A stretch of 64,000 nt of DNA, taken from positions 78,924,289-78,988,288 of the forward strand of contig OY755039.1 in the NCBI GenBank assembly GCA_963576565.1. Reading direction: 5' to 3'. Below, piece by piece: positions 21,245-33,668 of this stretch. The stretch is from Aspidapion aeneum (taxonomy: Eukaryota; Arthropoda; Insecta; Coleoptera; Brentidae). The stretch's first letter is position 1; each line of letters starts with the position of its first letter. The translations under genes were made by a program, and so were the position numbers. The notes under the pieces are model-generated. The model had not been told where the DNA came from. It did no database searches and saw nothing but the letters and a program-made list of their open reading frames with translations.

Positions 21245-22938
21245 TTTCGCATATTCGGCCAATAAAAGTGTTGAACAATACGGCTCAAAGTTTTAGCAAC
21301 CCCTAGGTGGCCACAAGTTGGTGGATCGTGGTGTTCTCGTATAATTTGGGACCTACGCTCTCGAGGCACAACTTCTAACCAGTCAGTATCTGAGGATGAA
21401 AGAGTGGGATAGGGAATCTTAGCCCGTTTAAACACCTTACCATCGATAATTTGCCAAAGAGGATATTTTGAAGGAAAGGCTTGGATATTCACCATTATTC
21501 TTTTATACCAAGGATCGGAAACAGGCTCCGGGTTCACAACAATCTCAGCAGCATCAATCTGAGGTACCGTTCTCGACAAACAGTCTGGTACAACATTGTC
21601 TTTACCTTTTTGGTGGACTACATCAAAATCATACTGCTGGAGACGAATGGCCCATCGCGCAATCCGACCCACAGGATCTTTAATCGAGTTTAGCCACTTT
21701 AAACAATAATGATCTGTTATAACGGTGAATCTAGCACCTTCAATATAAGGTCTGAGCTTCTCAATAGCAAATAATACGGCGAGACATTCCTTCTCAGTGT
21801 GGAATATTTACGCTCCGCTTTTGACAAACTACGACTAAGGTAACAAATCACCTTTTCCTCTGCATCTTGTTGCTGAGATAAAACGGCACCAAGACCATAG
21901 TCTGAAGCATCTGTTTGGACGACGAAAGGCAAGTCAAAATTCGGACATGACAAAATTGGGGCTCGAACGAGATGTTCTTTAATGGTGCGAAATGCACGTT
22001 CACACTCAGAAGACCAAGTGAATTTGGTATTTTTACGAGTCAGAGCCGTCAACGGCGAAACAATAGAACTAAAATCAGGAATAAAACTACGATACCAAGA
22101 CGCTACGCCAACTAATTTTCGAATTTCCGTCACCGTCTTAGGGGTTGGAATCTGTACAATCGCTTGTACCTTATCTGGATCTACTAACAGCCCTGAACAA
22201 TTTATAACGTAACCAAGATATTTTAATTCCGGTTTGCAAAAGACACATTTTTCTTTATTTTAAGTAAGTCCAGCCCTTTGAATTCGTGAAATCACCTCCT
22301 CCAGAATCTCGAGATGCTCTCCAAATGGATCATTTTCAGAAGAACCAGTGCAAATAATTACATCATCAAGATATACGAACACGTATGGCTATAAATCCAC
22401 GCCGACAACTCTCTCAATCAATCTTTGCCACACCGCAGGTGCATTGGTAAGTCCAAATGGCATTCTTCGGAATTGGAAAAGACCACGACGAGGAACGGTA
22501 AAAGCAGTAATAGGCCTTGCTGCTTCTGACACAGGAATTGGCCAATAGGCCGACTTAATATCCAACGTACTCAAGTATTTGGCATCTCGAAGTTTGTCAA
22601 GCGTATCGGTGACAAAAGGAATGGGATATGCGTTCTTGACAGTAACTTTATTAACCGCTCTGTAATCTACACAAAAACGCCAATTTCTAGACTTCTTTTT
22701 AATCATTACAATCGGTGAAGACCATGGTGAATTTAAAGGTTCGACAATATTGTCTTCTAAGATCTGATCCAACTCAGCATCAACTTCTTTTTGTAGAGTA
22801 GGTGAAATTGGATAATAACGCTGCTTTATGGGATCAGAATTAACTTTAATCTCTAACTCAACAAGACTTGTGCAACCAATGCTACCAGAATCTGATGAAA
22901 ATAAACGAGAAGTTAAAGAATCTAAGGTAGAACGTTGT
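20228..22938 (-). pseudogene. pol: Gypsy-1 pol (RT, RNase H, integrase), decayed
   Basis: Read leftward. RT (22389-22772 and beyond) shows the VDYRAVN and FQFRRMPFGLTNAP boxes, but a TAG stop precedes the YLDD catalytic box near 22350. RNase H follows (TDAS at about 21905-21920, frame lost near 21800, resumed by 21672). The integrase zinc region (HHDPPTCGHLG) is cut by an 81-bp insertion at 21168-21248. The integrase core keeps VDLVGP and VDNGTQF, but a frame change near 20745 removes the normal context of the third catalytic residue. The C-terminal integrase part ends at 20228. It cannot encode a working Pol. RT motifs resemble the Osvaldo/Woot type. Confidence 0.88.
21168..21248 (+). mobile_element. 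81-bp LINE-like tail inserted in the integrase zinc region
   Basis: The insertion ends in (TTTA)n after an AATAAAGACC sequence and is flanked by ATTTC at 21163-21167 and 21244-21248. Removing one flank and the insert rejoins the integrase frame exactly between a WPNMR motif and the KYIRKCRTC zinc ligands. A simple-repeat tail, target duplication and severe 5' truncation fit a non-LTR retrotransposition event. The source LINE cannot be identified from so few bases. Confidence 0.7.
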
Positions 22939-23385
22939 TCAGGTGTCTAGGGATTCAATAGCCGCGACCGTATTTTTAACATCTAGGGAATTATGAAATC
23001 GCCATTCAACAGCACGCAGGTCAGGAATGATACCCATACGACTCCAAAAGTCAACACCTAAAATTATGGTATGAGGCAGAGACGGAACCACCAAAACCTC
23101 CAGTACCACTACCTTACTTCTCAACACAATGGGTAATTCAACCGTACCTAGACACTGACATTGCTGGCCATTAGCCACTGTACACCCAAGGTTATCATTA
23201 GCATTTATTCTACAAAATTTCTGAAGGAGCTGCCAACCTACATTTCCTAAAATTGTTTTTGAACAGCCACTATTCAATAAACCTAAAACTTTTTTCCCAT
23301 AGATACTTACCTCTAAGTAGGGACTTTCATCACCATGCGCATGACTCAAAATAAAATCTAGAACAACCTTGTGATCATTGGCCAT
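22939..23385 (-). pseudogene. Gypsy-1 protease region, catalytic Asp lost
   Basis: The frame continues without a stop from the Gag zinc knuckles. The retropepsin active-site motif, normally Asp-Ser/Thr-Gly, reads LNSGCSKT here, so the catalytic Asp is Asn. The flap-like ILGVDFWSR motif follows. The frame closes with TAG at 22939-22941, after which RT continues in another frame. Confidence 0.8.
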
Positions 23386-26286
23386 TAGGGATGGGGAGGA
23401 ACTCAGTTGGCCACCTGACCTCCCGACGACCCGTTTTTTTGAACAATCACAATTGAAAGTATAAAAACCAGGTTTCCCACATTTATAACAAAATGCTTTA
23501 AGCGGTATTTGACAGCTTTTAAATCTGTGTCCGACCTTAAGACAATTCCAGCAAAGGGTTTCCGTGGACGAGATAGGAGTAGCGGATGACTGCGAAGAAG
23601 TATTTAAACTATTATTGGATGCAACATTATTTTCAGAAATACGAGCGTTAGATGAGTGAGACTGATTGGAGGTTGAAGATTGCTCTCGGATTGTAGAAGT
23701 GCCTGAACTATTATTTGACCTATTGGATTGATTCGAATTATTCGACCTATTCGTAGTATTAGGGTTATGTGACCTACTCTGAGGATGAGCATTACTTGAC
23801 CTAGCAGTAGAAGAGTTCGTGCGATATGAATTATTATTTGACTCAGAATGTAAAGAATGCGGATTGTTAAAGGACCTAGCATTTGCAGAACTTGAAGATC
23901 GAAAATTATTAGAAGATGGTTGTCGATTCTGTGATCTATTAAAACCTCATTCACTATGCTGTACTGCATAAATCGTTGTAGGACGTTGTCGATCTGATGG
24001 AGGTCGACGATTAGCCAATTCTGGTTCGACTAAATTCCTAGAATTGGTGGGAGGGGGAACAAAGCGTTGAAGGCGTTGTTCATTAGACCTAGCTTCCCTA
24101 AATAATTCGTCCACAGAATAAATGCTAGATGGTAAACGTCTTTGAATATCAGGTAAAAGTAGACGACGTATGATTCTAACACGCTGAAGCTTACCAGGCA
24201 TAACCGGAAGCTTTCTAAAAAGACTTTGGATGCTAATGAAAAATGTTGTTACTTTTTCATGTGCGCCACGTGTTCTTTGTTTGATTTCTGCCCACAAATC
24301 CTCGTCATATTCGTCACTTAGAAAAACATCTAACAACTGCCGAGTAAAATCGTCCCAAGAGCGGAATGATCCATTCCTAAAAAAGTGCAAAGCCTCATCG
24401 TCTAACAACAGAGGTGCAGAATCTAGTAAAAACTCCTTCGATACATTATATGCTCGTCTCAGCTCTTCGATTCTTTCAAGAAAATTTGTGACACTAGTTC
24501 GTCCGGTGTATTTTAATTTCCATCGTGAAACATCAAACGGTAAATCTCTAGAATCGCGAAATGAAGTACCTCTGCCACGCAGAGAAGAAAACTCCAATTC
24601 ATCTAATCGTCGAGCCAAATCGGGGTAGTCCTCGTAGAAAGAATTACTAGGTCTAGGTACGCTAGAATAGTTACTCTCAGGAGGAACCCGTTCTCTATTA
24701 GGAGGATACGGACCAGAGCTACTAACATCAGCATGAGATTGGTGATTGGTAGTGAAAGTTGGTTGACGCTGTGAAGGCCTAGAAGAAATATGGGGTTCAA
24801 AATAAGGCAGATCGGTAGAAGATGAAGACCTCATATCTTTATTGGACAACTGCGGTTCAGGGATACCTCGCACTGGATGATTGCCCGTCGATAGTCTGTT
24901 TTCAGGGTCTAGAATCGTGGAATTTAATTGCCTAAAGTGTTGTAAAGGTCTAGAAGATGTTTCGTTATCTAGATATGAATTATCAAAACGTTCAGGACCA
25001 TGCCGATTTACCGAGGGATGATGTTCAGGATTACCTGGTATCCACTGTTGAACAAGAGGCTCATCAAAGTGAACTCGCGAACCCCTTCGTTCAGAAATAT
25101 GGAATTCAGAAGGCTCATTTACCGAACTAAAATGAATTTCCCGTTGAGGTGGTGGTCAACTTGATCTTTCTGGTTCATTCATCAGACAGTACTGACCCCT
25201 AACAACTTGAGATAAAGCTGGTTGTGGTTGGGGAGTTTGATACTCGAGAGGGTCAAATGAAATTAAAGATTGGGGTACAACATTGGAAGCATGAGCAGTG
25301 TTGGATGGTTGATGTAAGTTTTGTCCATCAGAAAAGGTGGATTGTGGAACTTGAGTAGGAATAGAAGGATGTGGTATTTCCGCTCTATTATGTTCAAGGT
25401 TATTAAAGAAATCCTCAAGAGGTCTCTCAGAGGTTGATTGAGGTGCTATAGAATGATGGAGTTAAAGATCCTCAACCACCAAGCGAGGCGTAACTCTCGA
25501 ACGATCAACTACCCCTATACCTTGACTTGCCCCCACTTCATTACCTACAACACGATCCTCGCTTCTATTCAACGCTTCCTGCCCACTTCTGGTATGATCC
25601 GAGTAAAGGGTTGGATTACTAGCCCGACGACCAGGTCCTAAAGACTCAAGAGTAGACTGAGCCGGGAATTGAACAACATTTAAAGGATGAGGGCTACTAG
25701 AAAGAAGATCACTCCTACCTGATGGTTCTTGGCTACTACCGATATTAACCAAATCGTAAGAAACTGGTGTACGTACAGGCATCGCTGGGCTGACTACCAC
25801 TGGTTGCAACACATCAGTAGGTTCTGGCTCTAATGGTCGAGAAACCTCCTCTACCCTAACTTCAATCAAGGGCCTAGCAGCAGGTAACTATTCGTGAACC
25901 AAATTTAACTGACCAATCAATTGAGTGCACCTATTTGACAACTCTAAAAGCAACGCCTTGTCATGCTCATCAGTACAGCGGATGCGAGTAAGTATCAAGT
26001 TAACATGAATCAAGCGAGAGTAAAATCGTTGAAATTCGTTTTCCCTATTGGCAGCGTTAAATGAAGCTAACTCCGTGCTCAAATACTGAAGCTTAGCTCG
26101 ACATGTCAGCAGTTCTGTAACTGGATCTTTATTAGTATCTACAGGAGCTAAGCATCTACCACGACGTTCCTCTCGCAGTACTGCACGCAAATCTTCCCTA
26201 CGACCGTTCATTGTTTGTTGTACCGGCAGACCACGTATCTCCAACTCATACTGAAGCTCATCATTATTTAGTCTATTTACCTCCAT
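23386..26286 (-). pseudogene. gag: Gypsy-1 gag, single frame with four stops
   Basis: ATG at 26286 opens a frame that can be followed to the protease, interrupted by stops at 25888, 25462, about 25159 and 23947 without any frame change. The N-terminus (NDELQYELEIRGLP) is a SAP-like start common in insect Gypsy Gag. A retrotransposon Gag core lies at about 24100-24500. A long Ser/Asn-rich stretch (23600-23940) leads to two CCHC-like knuckles at about 23430-23560 (CWNCLKVGHRFKSC and CYKCGKPGF). Stops rather than indels dominate, so decay is mainly by point mutation. Confidence 0.82.
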
Positions 26287-26438
26287 TGTTACGAATTAAA
26301 CAAATAATGAGTAAACGCAAAATTAAAAAAAAATTAAAATCTTTTTAATTATAATAATCTGTTTTGTCACGACCAGGGACGAACCCCACCCTTGCCAAGC
26401 AACAAAAAAAAGAAAAGAAAACCCCTCAAAAAAAATTA

Positions 26439-26441
<3 letters not shown>

Positions 26442-26481
<40 letters not shown>
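26442..26481. repeat. (TA)n microsatellite
   Basis: About 20 TA dinucleotides in the Gypsy-1 leader. Confidence 0.95.
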
Positions 26482-26484
<3 letters not shown>

Positions 26485-26535
26485 AAGGGTTCCAATTCTA
26501 TCCACCACGTTATAAAAAGAAAATTTTTAATGTTT

Positions 26536-27115
26536 GGGGCACTCTGTATTTAGCCGTATAGATTTAAAAAAAAAATAATTTTAGGGACACTGTACACAGC
26601 GATGAGTATAAAAAAAAATTAGGGACACTCTATATACAGTGGTAAATACCAAAGAAAATTTTTGGGGACACTCTGTATATAGCAGTGAATGATAAAAAAA
26701 ATTATTTCAGGGGCACTCTGTACACAGCGATGAGTATAAAAAAAAATTTTAGGGACACTCTATATACAGTAGTAAATATTTAAAAAAAATTTAGGGACAC
26801 TCTGTATATAGCAGTGAATATTTAAATTAATATTTTAGGGACACTCTGTATACAGCGATGAGTATTCAAAAAAAATTTTTAGAGACACTCTATATACAGT
26901 GGTGAATACCAAAGAAAATTTTTAGGGACACTCTGTATATAGCAGTGAATAATAAAAAAAATTATTTCAGGGACACTCTGTACACAGCGATGAGTATAAA
27001 AATAATTTTAGGGACACTCTATATACTTTAAAACTATTACTTAAAAAAAATTTAGGGACACTCTGTATATAGCAGTGAATATTAAAAAAAAAGTATTATT
27101 TTGGGGACACCCACC
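26536..27115 (-). repeat. Higher-order minisatellite in the Gypsy-1 leader
   Basis: About 13 monomers of roughly 43 bp, each with GGGACACTCT. Three variants alternate strictly: A has GTATATAGCAGTGAAT, B has GTACACAGCGATGAGT, C has ATATACAGTGGTAAAT. The A monomers start near 26536, 26664, 26793, 26924 and 27054, so the three-monomer unit repeats every 128-131 bp. It ends next to the primer site. Confidence 0.9.
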
Positions 27116-27823
27116 CACCAGGGGTACCAATTTGTTATATTTTAAAATAAACTATTTTTAGATGGGGTTCATCTTACCAAATAAAGAAATAAAAAAAAGG
27201 TGTTTTAAATTCAATAAATTTTATTTCACAGGAAGAATTTTCCGTGACAATATTCTTCTACAGTTTTATATTTTCCCTGACTTTAAACCTCTTTTAAAAA
27301 TATTCTTTTTATTCCTAATATGCGCATATTTACTAGCTAAACCTAAACCTAGAGTCGAATAAGCCTTAATTAAAATGGATCTTACTTGAAAAACTAATAA
27401 CCACAGTCCAGTCAAACTTTTTATCTGTACAACATGTAAATTTTTCCAACTATTTGTCTAGTTTGTAACTTTGATTAGAATTCTTATTCGTCGAAATTCA
27501 TAATTCTGAGCATAGTTCTAATTCGTCACAATTCTTAACTTGGGATTAATTCTATTTCGTCAGAATTCTTAATTCTGTTTATAATTCTGATACGTGAAGA
27601 TTCCCTCCAGAATTCTTTTGGAGACCTAAAAGAAAAACAGGTTTTTGGAACACACCTTAAGGCAACTAGGCAGAGGACTAAATGGTTGGGTAATTGATTA
27701 CTTCTAATTAATAATAAAAACAAAAATTAAATAATTCAACTGATAAATTACTAAAATAAATGAAAGTTTACTATAGTTATGCTTTAGTAATTTAATGTTC
27801 AAATTTGTCAAATAAATGGCCAT

Positions 27824-28359
27824 TAGACATCTGAGCCCTGAAGGGGAGAAAAACAAGAGATATCCCAAAAAAAATAACCCCAAAGTTAAATTCGCCCCGC
27901 TTGGGAAAACAGAGTCTATTAAACTAAAAACAAAGGAAGAAATCGGCAACACGCTAGAAGCTTACCTTCTGTAATTCTGTAGCAGTCTCAGAATTTCACT
28001 GGCGGCCGCGGCCCTTTCTTGCGACTGGAATTTCGGTCTTCAACCCAAAAACACGTGTGACTTCTTTCGGTTTTTTGTCGGAAGTGATTTCTTCATTCCC
28101 CTCACACACAGGGTGGCGCTTCAAACTCCCAGCGTGAGCAAAAAACGCGCATGATTTTACCAAAATAATCAGGTGATCAAAAAGAAAATAACTTTCAACA
28201 AAGAGAAATTATCACCTGATCGGAATTTTTCCCAAACAGGACTTTCTTTTTTGAAGGTTTTTGCAGAAAGCCCAAAAATATCAAAACAAACTTTAAGGTT
28301 AGGTTTTCCAAAAAATTCAAAGTAAAACAATAAAGAAAAATAACTGGCAGCAGTAAACA
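27824..28359 (-). repeat. BEL-2 3' LTR
   Basis: 536 bp, preceded on the minus strand by the polypurine tract GGTGGGCGGAA (28370-28360). Confidence 0.9.
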
Positions 28360-28732
28360 TTCCGCCCACCATAAAAATTTCCAATTTTTATAGAAAAACC
28401 CAAAACTAAAAAATCAAAAAAAAAAAGAAAAAGATTATTCAATTACCCAAAGGATCTAAACAATAGATTAGCATTTTTGCAACAATAATTTTATCGCAAT
28501 AACTATGGACTTATACTTAAGTTAATTCAAATAAGCATGATTCACGCTACACAAGGCTTTGAAGGTTGGTTACTGGCTGGGTAACGGACATACCTTCACC
28601 AAACTACGGTCAAGTAATCCTTTCGCGGTTTTTACTTGCACGACACGGGGATTCTATCTGGACTCGAGTAAATTTTTTCAATTCTACCGAGTGACCACTT
28701 CAATGGGGGTAGGTTTTCGTCTTTCAACGCTA
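28360..28732 (-). other. BEL-2 3' end: polypurine tract and decayed Pol C-terminus
   Basis: The polypurine tract occupies 28360-28370. The rest contains A-rich sequence and fragments of what would be the C-terminal Pol domain in shifting frames. No separate gene is visible. Confidence 0.6.
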
Positions 28733-31211
28733 CTAATGTTCCAACTTTTGGAGGGTTATCGGGGGTATTCCATCTTTCGCGTTGTTGCAATGCTGCTGCA
28801 TCTGCTGAACAAGCTGCCAGCGATGGAGACGGTTTAACTTAACATTGGTTAGGTCTTCATCGGGAGGGGCTGTCAAGGGTTCCAAAGTGAGGAAATGTCC
28901 AGGAGTAAGACTTTGAAAGTCATATGGATCAGGGCTCATACTACACAATGGTCGACTATTTAAAATAGCCTCAATCTGAACCAATACAGTCATCAACTCT
29001 TCAAAGGTTAGGATTTGATCCCCCAAAATTCTCTTCAGATGAGTTTTCGTGGACTTTACCCCAGACTCATGGAGTCCACCAAAATGCGGACTGGCGGGTG
29101 GATTAAAACACCACTTAATCGCTAAAGTCTCAGCAGCTTGCTGACAATAGGACACAAGGAGGTTATTTGCCCCAACAAAATTAGTGCCCTGGTCACTGTA
29201 GAGGGCAGCACATCTGCCAACAAATCGGCGGAGGGCAGCCAAAAATGCATCAGTGGACAAATCAGAAACACCCTCCAGGTGAATGGCCTTTGTTGGGAAA
29301 CAAACAAAAATACACCCATAAGCCTTTTGACTTTTTACCCCACGACGCTTGGTTAACGTGATGGAGAATGGACCCATAAAATCTACACTAACATGGGAAA
29401 ATGGCTTCACCTGGGACACTCTAAATTTAGGAAGGTCAACCATGAATGGGTGCAATGGTTTGGGATTTACCCTGGCACAACAAAAACACTTGGAAACAAC
29501 ACTGTGAATGGCACTTTTCACCGACAAAATCCAAAACTGTTGATTTAGGAGGTACTCCAATAAGCGAGGACCTGGATGTCCATGCTCATTATGGAATTTT
29601 TCAATAATCAAAGCCTATGACTACGAGGCAACAACATGGGGTGTTTCACCTCATAGGCTAAATCAGTGTATCCTTTTCAAATCTTCAAAAAAAACTTCTT
29701 GTTTTACAACTCGCACAACAACTAAAGTAGCATAATAAAGATCTGCCTCATTGAGGGCTTTAGTAGGAAAAGATAAAGAAGGATCTTTTTTCACTCGAAA
29801 AGGTCTCAAACAAAAGGCAACAATGCCCAAGATTTTACGTAAAGGGGAGTACTTAGTGAGTAACAGCTGTACTTCATCAAGGGGTATTTCTGTCACAAAA
29901 ACAAAACGATTTTCCTCAGGGGGTAGATCAGCATCAAACGCATCAATTTTATGGTTCATAGGCCATGTTTCACTAGACTGGGCCAACCAGGATGGTCCAG
30001 TAAACCAAAGAGGATGGTCTATCAATTGACCAGGAAGTAAGCTCCGGGATAAGCAATCAGCTGGGTTCTCCTTACCATTTACATGGTACCAACAGCTGGG
30101 GGGAACTTTCTCTTGAATAGTTGTTACACGATTGCCTACAAAAACCTTTCATTTTGATGGACACGATTTTATCCAAGCAAGGGTAACGCTGGAGTCAGAC
30201 CAAGCAAAAATCTTATCAATCGGGATGCAATCAAGATGATTGCCAACAAACTCCAATAGCTCTGCCAACAATACAGCAGCACACAATTCTAAGCGTGGAA
30301 TAGAAATACTTTTCAAAGGGCACACCCTACTTTTCCCACACAAAAGGGAGATATAAATATTTCCATCCAACTCAATTCGTCGAATATATACTGCACCACC
30401 ATATGCACACATTGAGGCGTCACAAAAGCCATGCAAATCAGTGGTGACAGCATTTTGCTTAACAACATAACGAGGTATTGATATCGAAGATAATATTGGT
30501 AGTTGCGATACATAGAGTTGCCACTGTGCAACAATATCACTGGAGGGGGTATCATCCCATGAAAGACCCTGGACCCACAAACGTTGCAATAAACATTTAG
30601 CAACCAAAACAACTGGGGCTAGGAACCCGAGTGGATCATATATCCTTGCAATCTCAGAAATAATATTTCTTTTGGTACAAGGTCTTTCCATGGGCATCAC
30701 ATCATAACAAAACGAACCCAATTTTGGACACCACTTTAGTCCAAGGATTTTTAAACCAGCAAATTCATCATCAAAGGAAATTGGTTGCTGATGACTAGCT
30801 GAAACCGATTCTAGTAACTCAGGAGTGTTGCTAGTCCACTTGCGTAGTTCAAAACAACCCAATTTTAACAACGCAATTAGCTGTTTCTGGCTTTCTAAAG
30901 CTTCAGCTACAGAATTAGCTAATCCGATGGCATCGTCCACATAAGTAGTATGCATCAACACCTTGCTCGCTAGTGGAAAGCCACTGCCATGATCTTTAAC
31001 GAGCTGGTGAAGAGTACGAATAGCTAGGTATGGGCTCGAATTCACACCATAAGTTACTGTTTGAAGAGAGTACTCTTGAATCTCCTCGGTTGGGTCGAAC
31101 CGCCACAATATCTTTTGATAACACACATCAGCCTGATGCATATCAATCTGCCTGAACATTTGACGTATCTAACTAGAATATACAACACTATAAAGGCGAA
31201 AAGTAAGCAAT
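28733..31211 (-). pseudogene. pol: BEL-2 pol, downstream half (RT palm to integrase)
   Basis: Read leftward. RT continues from the Gypsy-2 insertion with a stop near 31165, then IRQMFRQIDM and the catalytic YVDD at about 30930-30945. RNase H shows FCDAS and a SDSS motif (about 30430 and 30190). Stops and a frame change follow between 30025 and 30148. Integrase (28733-29611) has an HHCC region, VDFMGPF, SDQGTNF and a Glu in LHES, so the three catalytic residues remain. The end is shifted near 28790. It is defective overall. Confidence 0.87.
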
Positions 31212-31216
31212 ATTGA

Positions 31217-31389
31217 TGTAACGTTCTTGTTATGTTTGTATGTCGTTGTTTAAGATGTTAAATTGATAAATAAAGAAGTGACATTATTTGATAAAATTGT
31301 AATCAATCAGAACTGACTAAAGTCACAAACATCAAAACTATAAGTGAACTGATAAATAAAACAATACAAAATGTTGGAAGGACACTACA
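31217..31389 (-). repeat. Gypsy-2 3' LTR
   Basis: 173 bp, with the minus-strand polypurine tract GAGCAGGGAGGAA just before it (about 31402-31390). Confidence 0.93.
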
Positions 31390-31406
31390 TTCCTCCCTGC
31401 TCTTCA

Positions 31407-31765
31407 TTAGACAAAATCTTTCCAATGTGGAGTACTGGTGTGACGTCTAGGCCGACCAGGAACTGAACAACTTGTCTTGGACTCAGGTTCGTTCATCTCA
31501 TGAGAAGTGGAAGGCGAAATCAATGCTGGACGTTGGATGGGGTTTTGACCAAATGGAATACCATTTTCTTCCAACTGGTCTGGATCAAAATTGTTAAGAT
31601 GATTTTCATTTTCTTCTAACGGCATAGGATTGATGTGGCTTTCATCGCTATGCTGGGTATCTTCATTTTCAGCTTTGTTGAAAATATAATCAGATCTGGA
31701 AACAGGTTTCACAATTGGCTGAAGGGGAGATGGAGAAGCTCTGGATCTGGAAGCAATTTTCTTGG
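31407..31765 (-). pseudogene. Gypsy-2 Pol C-terminal tail, out of frame
   Basis: An acidic, Asn/Glu-rich tail ending in a basic PRRHTSTPHWKDFV motif, typical of the end of Mag-like integrase. It lies in a different frame from the main Pol frame that stops at 31766, so a small indel probably separates them. Confidence 0.6.
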
Positions 31766-33668
31766 CTACTGTTGGGATGAAAATCTTGAAAAATTAAGAA
31801 TTTCTCTCTTTCCATTCCTCTGTGCAACAATCTTGTCACCAAAAATTTTTACAATCCTGAATGGTTCCGGATCATAGAAGGACGTAAGCGAGTTTTTTTT
31901 CAACTGGTGACAGAGAACCAAATCTCCAATTTTGAACTCATGAGATTTGCAATTTCGTTTCTTATCAGCATACTCCTTTTGTTTCAACTTATTCCGTTTG
32001 TCTGCTTCTTGTATTTCATTGTTATTTCCGTGCTCCTGTTTATCAAGAATAGATGGAAAACATGTTCTTACAGGTCTGCTGAACATGAGTTCATAAGGCG
32101 TCTTGGATATCGTGGAATGAGGAACGCTGCGATAGTTTCCAAGGAATTCTTGCAACTGCGAATCAAATTGGCTAATTTCCACATTAGCACAAACTAAGGA
32201 TTTCTTGATAGTTTTTACAAATCTTTTAACCATGCCATTAGCTTCAGGCCAATACGGAGTGATTTTTCGATGAAGTATCCCATAAGACTCAAGAAAATCT
32301 TTGAAATCTTTTCCGTTGAAAGGTGGACCATTATCAGATTTGACAATGAGCGCTCTTCCGAATAACGAGAAGTATTTTTCAAGTATTGGTTTAACTGCCA
32401 TGAAGGAAGTGGAGTTCACAACTTCAGCTATTGGATATCTGGAGTATTCATCAACCATTAAAAATATGTATTTTCCGTTTGGAAAAGGTCCAGCAAAGTC
32501 AACATCTAACTGTTCAAAAGGAGTTCCAGGAAGTTCTGAGCTCTGTATCGGACTTCTTGAGACATCGGGTGTTACAGCTTGACATGCAGCACAGCTACGG
32601 ACATAGCTTTCGACCATACTATTAATATTTGGAAACCAAATTTTTGTGCGTATCAGCTGTTTTGTTCTCACAATGCCTAAATGACCTTTGTGCGCTAGTT
32701 TTACAGCTCGTTCACGAAGAGATGTTGGAAGAATTATCCTTGTACCCCTAAGTAAGATATTTCTGTACAACGTGATTTCTTGTATGATATTTTTGAATGG
32801 TTTGAGGTCTTCATCACTACATGAATAATAATTTGATGAATTATCAATTATACTGGAAAGTTTCTGTAAGGTCTTGTCTTTTACTGTTTCTTTTTCTACT
32901 TCATCCAAGGTCATTGATTTCGGAAGGCTGCAAGAAGTGTGGAAATTAACATATTCTTCAATTTTTGCTGCTCTAGGGATCTGTTTATCGAATGGATTTC
33001 TTGACAAGTAATCTGAAGGATTATTTTCACCCTTTTGATGAAAAACGTCAAATGAATACGGCTGTATCCTTAAACAAAGTCTTTCTATACGCAAATTTGG
33101 TGCTGATCTAGGATTCTGCAAGATGCTTATCAATGGTTTATGATCGGTAAAAAGTTGAAATTGTTGGCCATACAAATAAAGATGAAAATGTGTGATAGCC
33201 CAAGATATAGCTACCATCTCTCTCTCGATCTGACTATATCTTTGTTCTACGAATGATAATGCACGGCTTCCATACGCAATGATGTTATTTTTGTTGTTAT
33301 CTCTTTGTGAAAGAATGGCACCAACGCCATTTGGACCAGCATCGACGTGTAGCTGAGTTGGCTTCGAAATGTCATAATATGAAAGGTTTTTTAGGTTCAT
33401 AAGTTCATTTTTCAGATCTGCAAAAACTTTTTGGTGTGTAGAAGTCCATTTCCATTCTGCTGAACTTAAAGTGAGATCTCTCAAAATTTTTGTTTTAGAT
33501 GCAAGATTTGGAATGAACTTTCCTACAAAGTTGATCATACCAAGTAGACTTCTAACTTCGGATGGATTGGTAGGTGATTGCATGTTTACAAAAACCTCTA
33601 CTTTTTCTGGATCAGTATGGATACCGTCAGAAGAGAATACATATCCAAAATATTTGATTTTAGATTGA
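31766..33668 (-). pseudogene. pol: Gypsy-2 pol, RNase H and integrase, inactivated
   Basis: The frame is open from the end of the RT part to 31766. It covers the RT thumb, RNase H (HVDAGP, ERE, FTDHK motifs) and integrase with an HHCC region (HKGH...CAAC), the first Asp in LDVDFAGP and the second in SDNGPPF. The position exactly 35 residues after the second Asp, where the catalytic Glu belongs, is Lys (ANGMVKRF, about 32228-32251). A one-base frame change near 33669-33690 separates it from the upstream Gag-RT frame. Both lesions should prevent integration. Confidence 0.88.

Larger units (their letters stand above)
26287..27132 (-). other. Gypsy-1 leader with primer site and repeats
   Basis: This untranslated leader lies between the 5' LTR and gag. 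It contains a (TA)n run at 26442-26481 and the large minisatellite at 26536-27115. The minus strand begins AATTGGTACCCC right after the LTR; TGGTACCCC from 27129 downward is the likely primer binding site. Confidence 0.75.

Noticed and set aside
26536..27115. Regular repeats that might suggest a CRISPR array
   Set aside because: Monomers are contiguous variants of each other with no unique spacers, in a eukaryotic retrotransposon leader.
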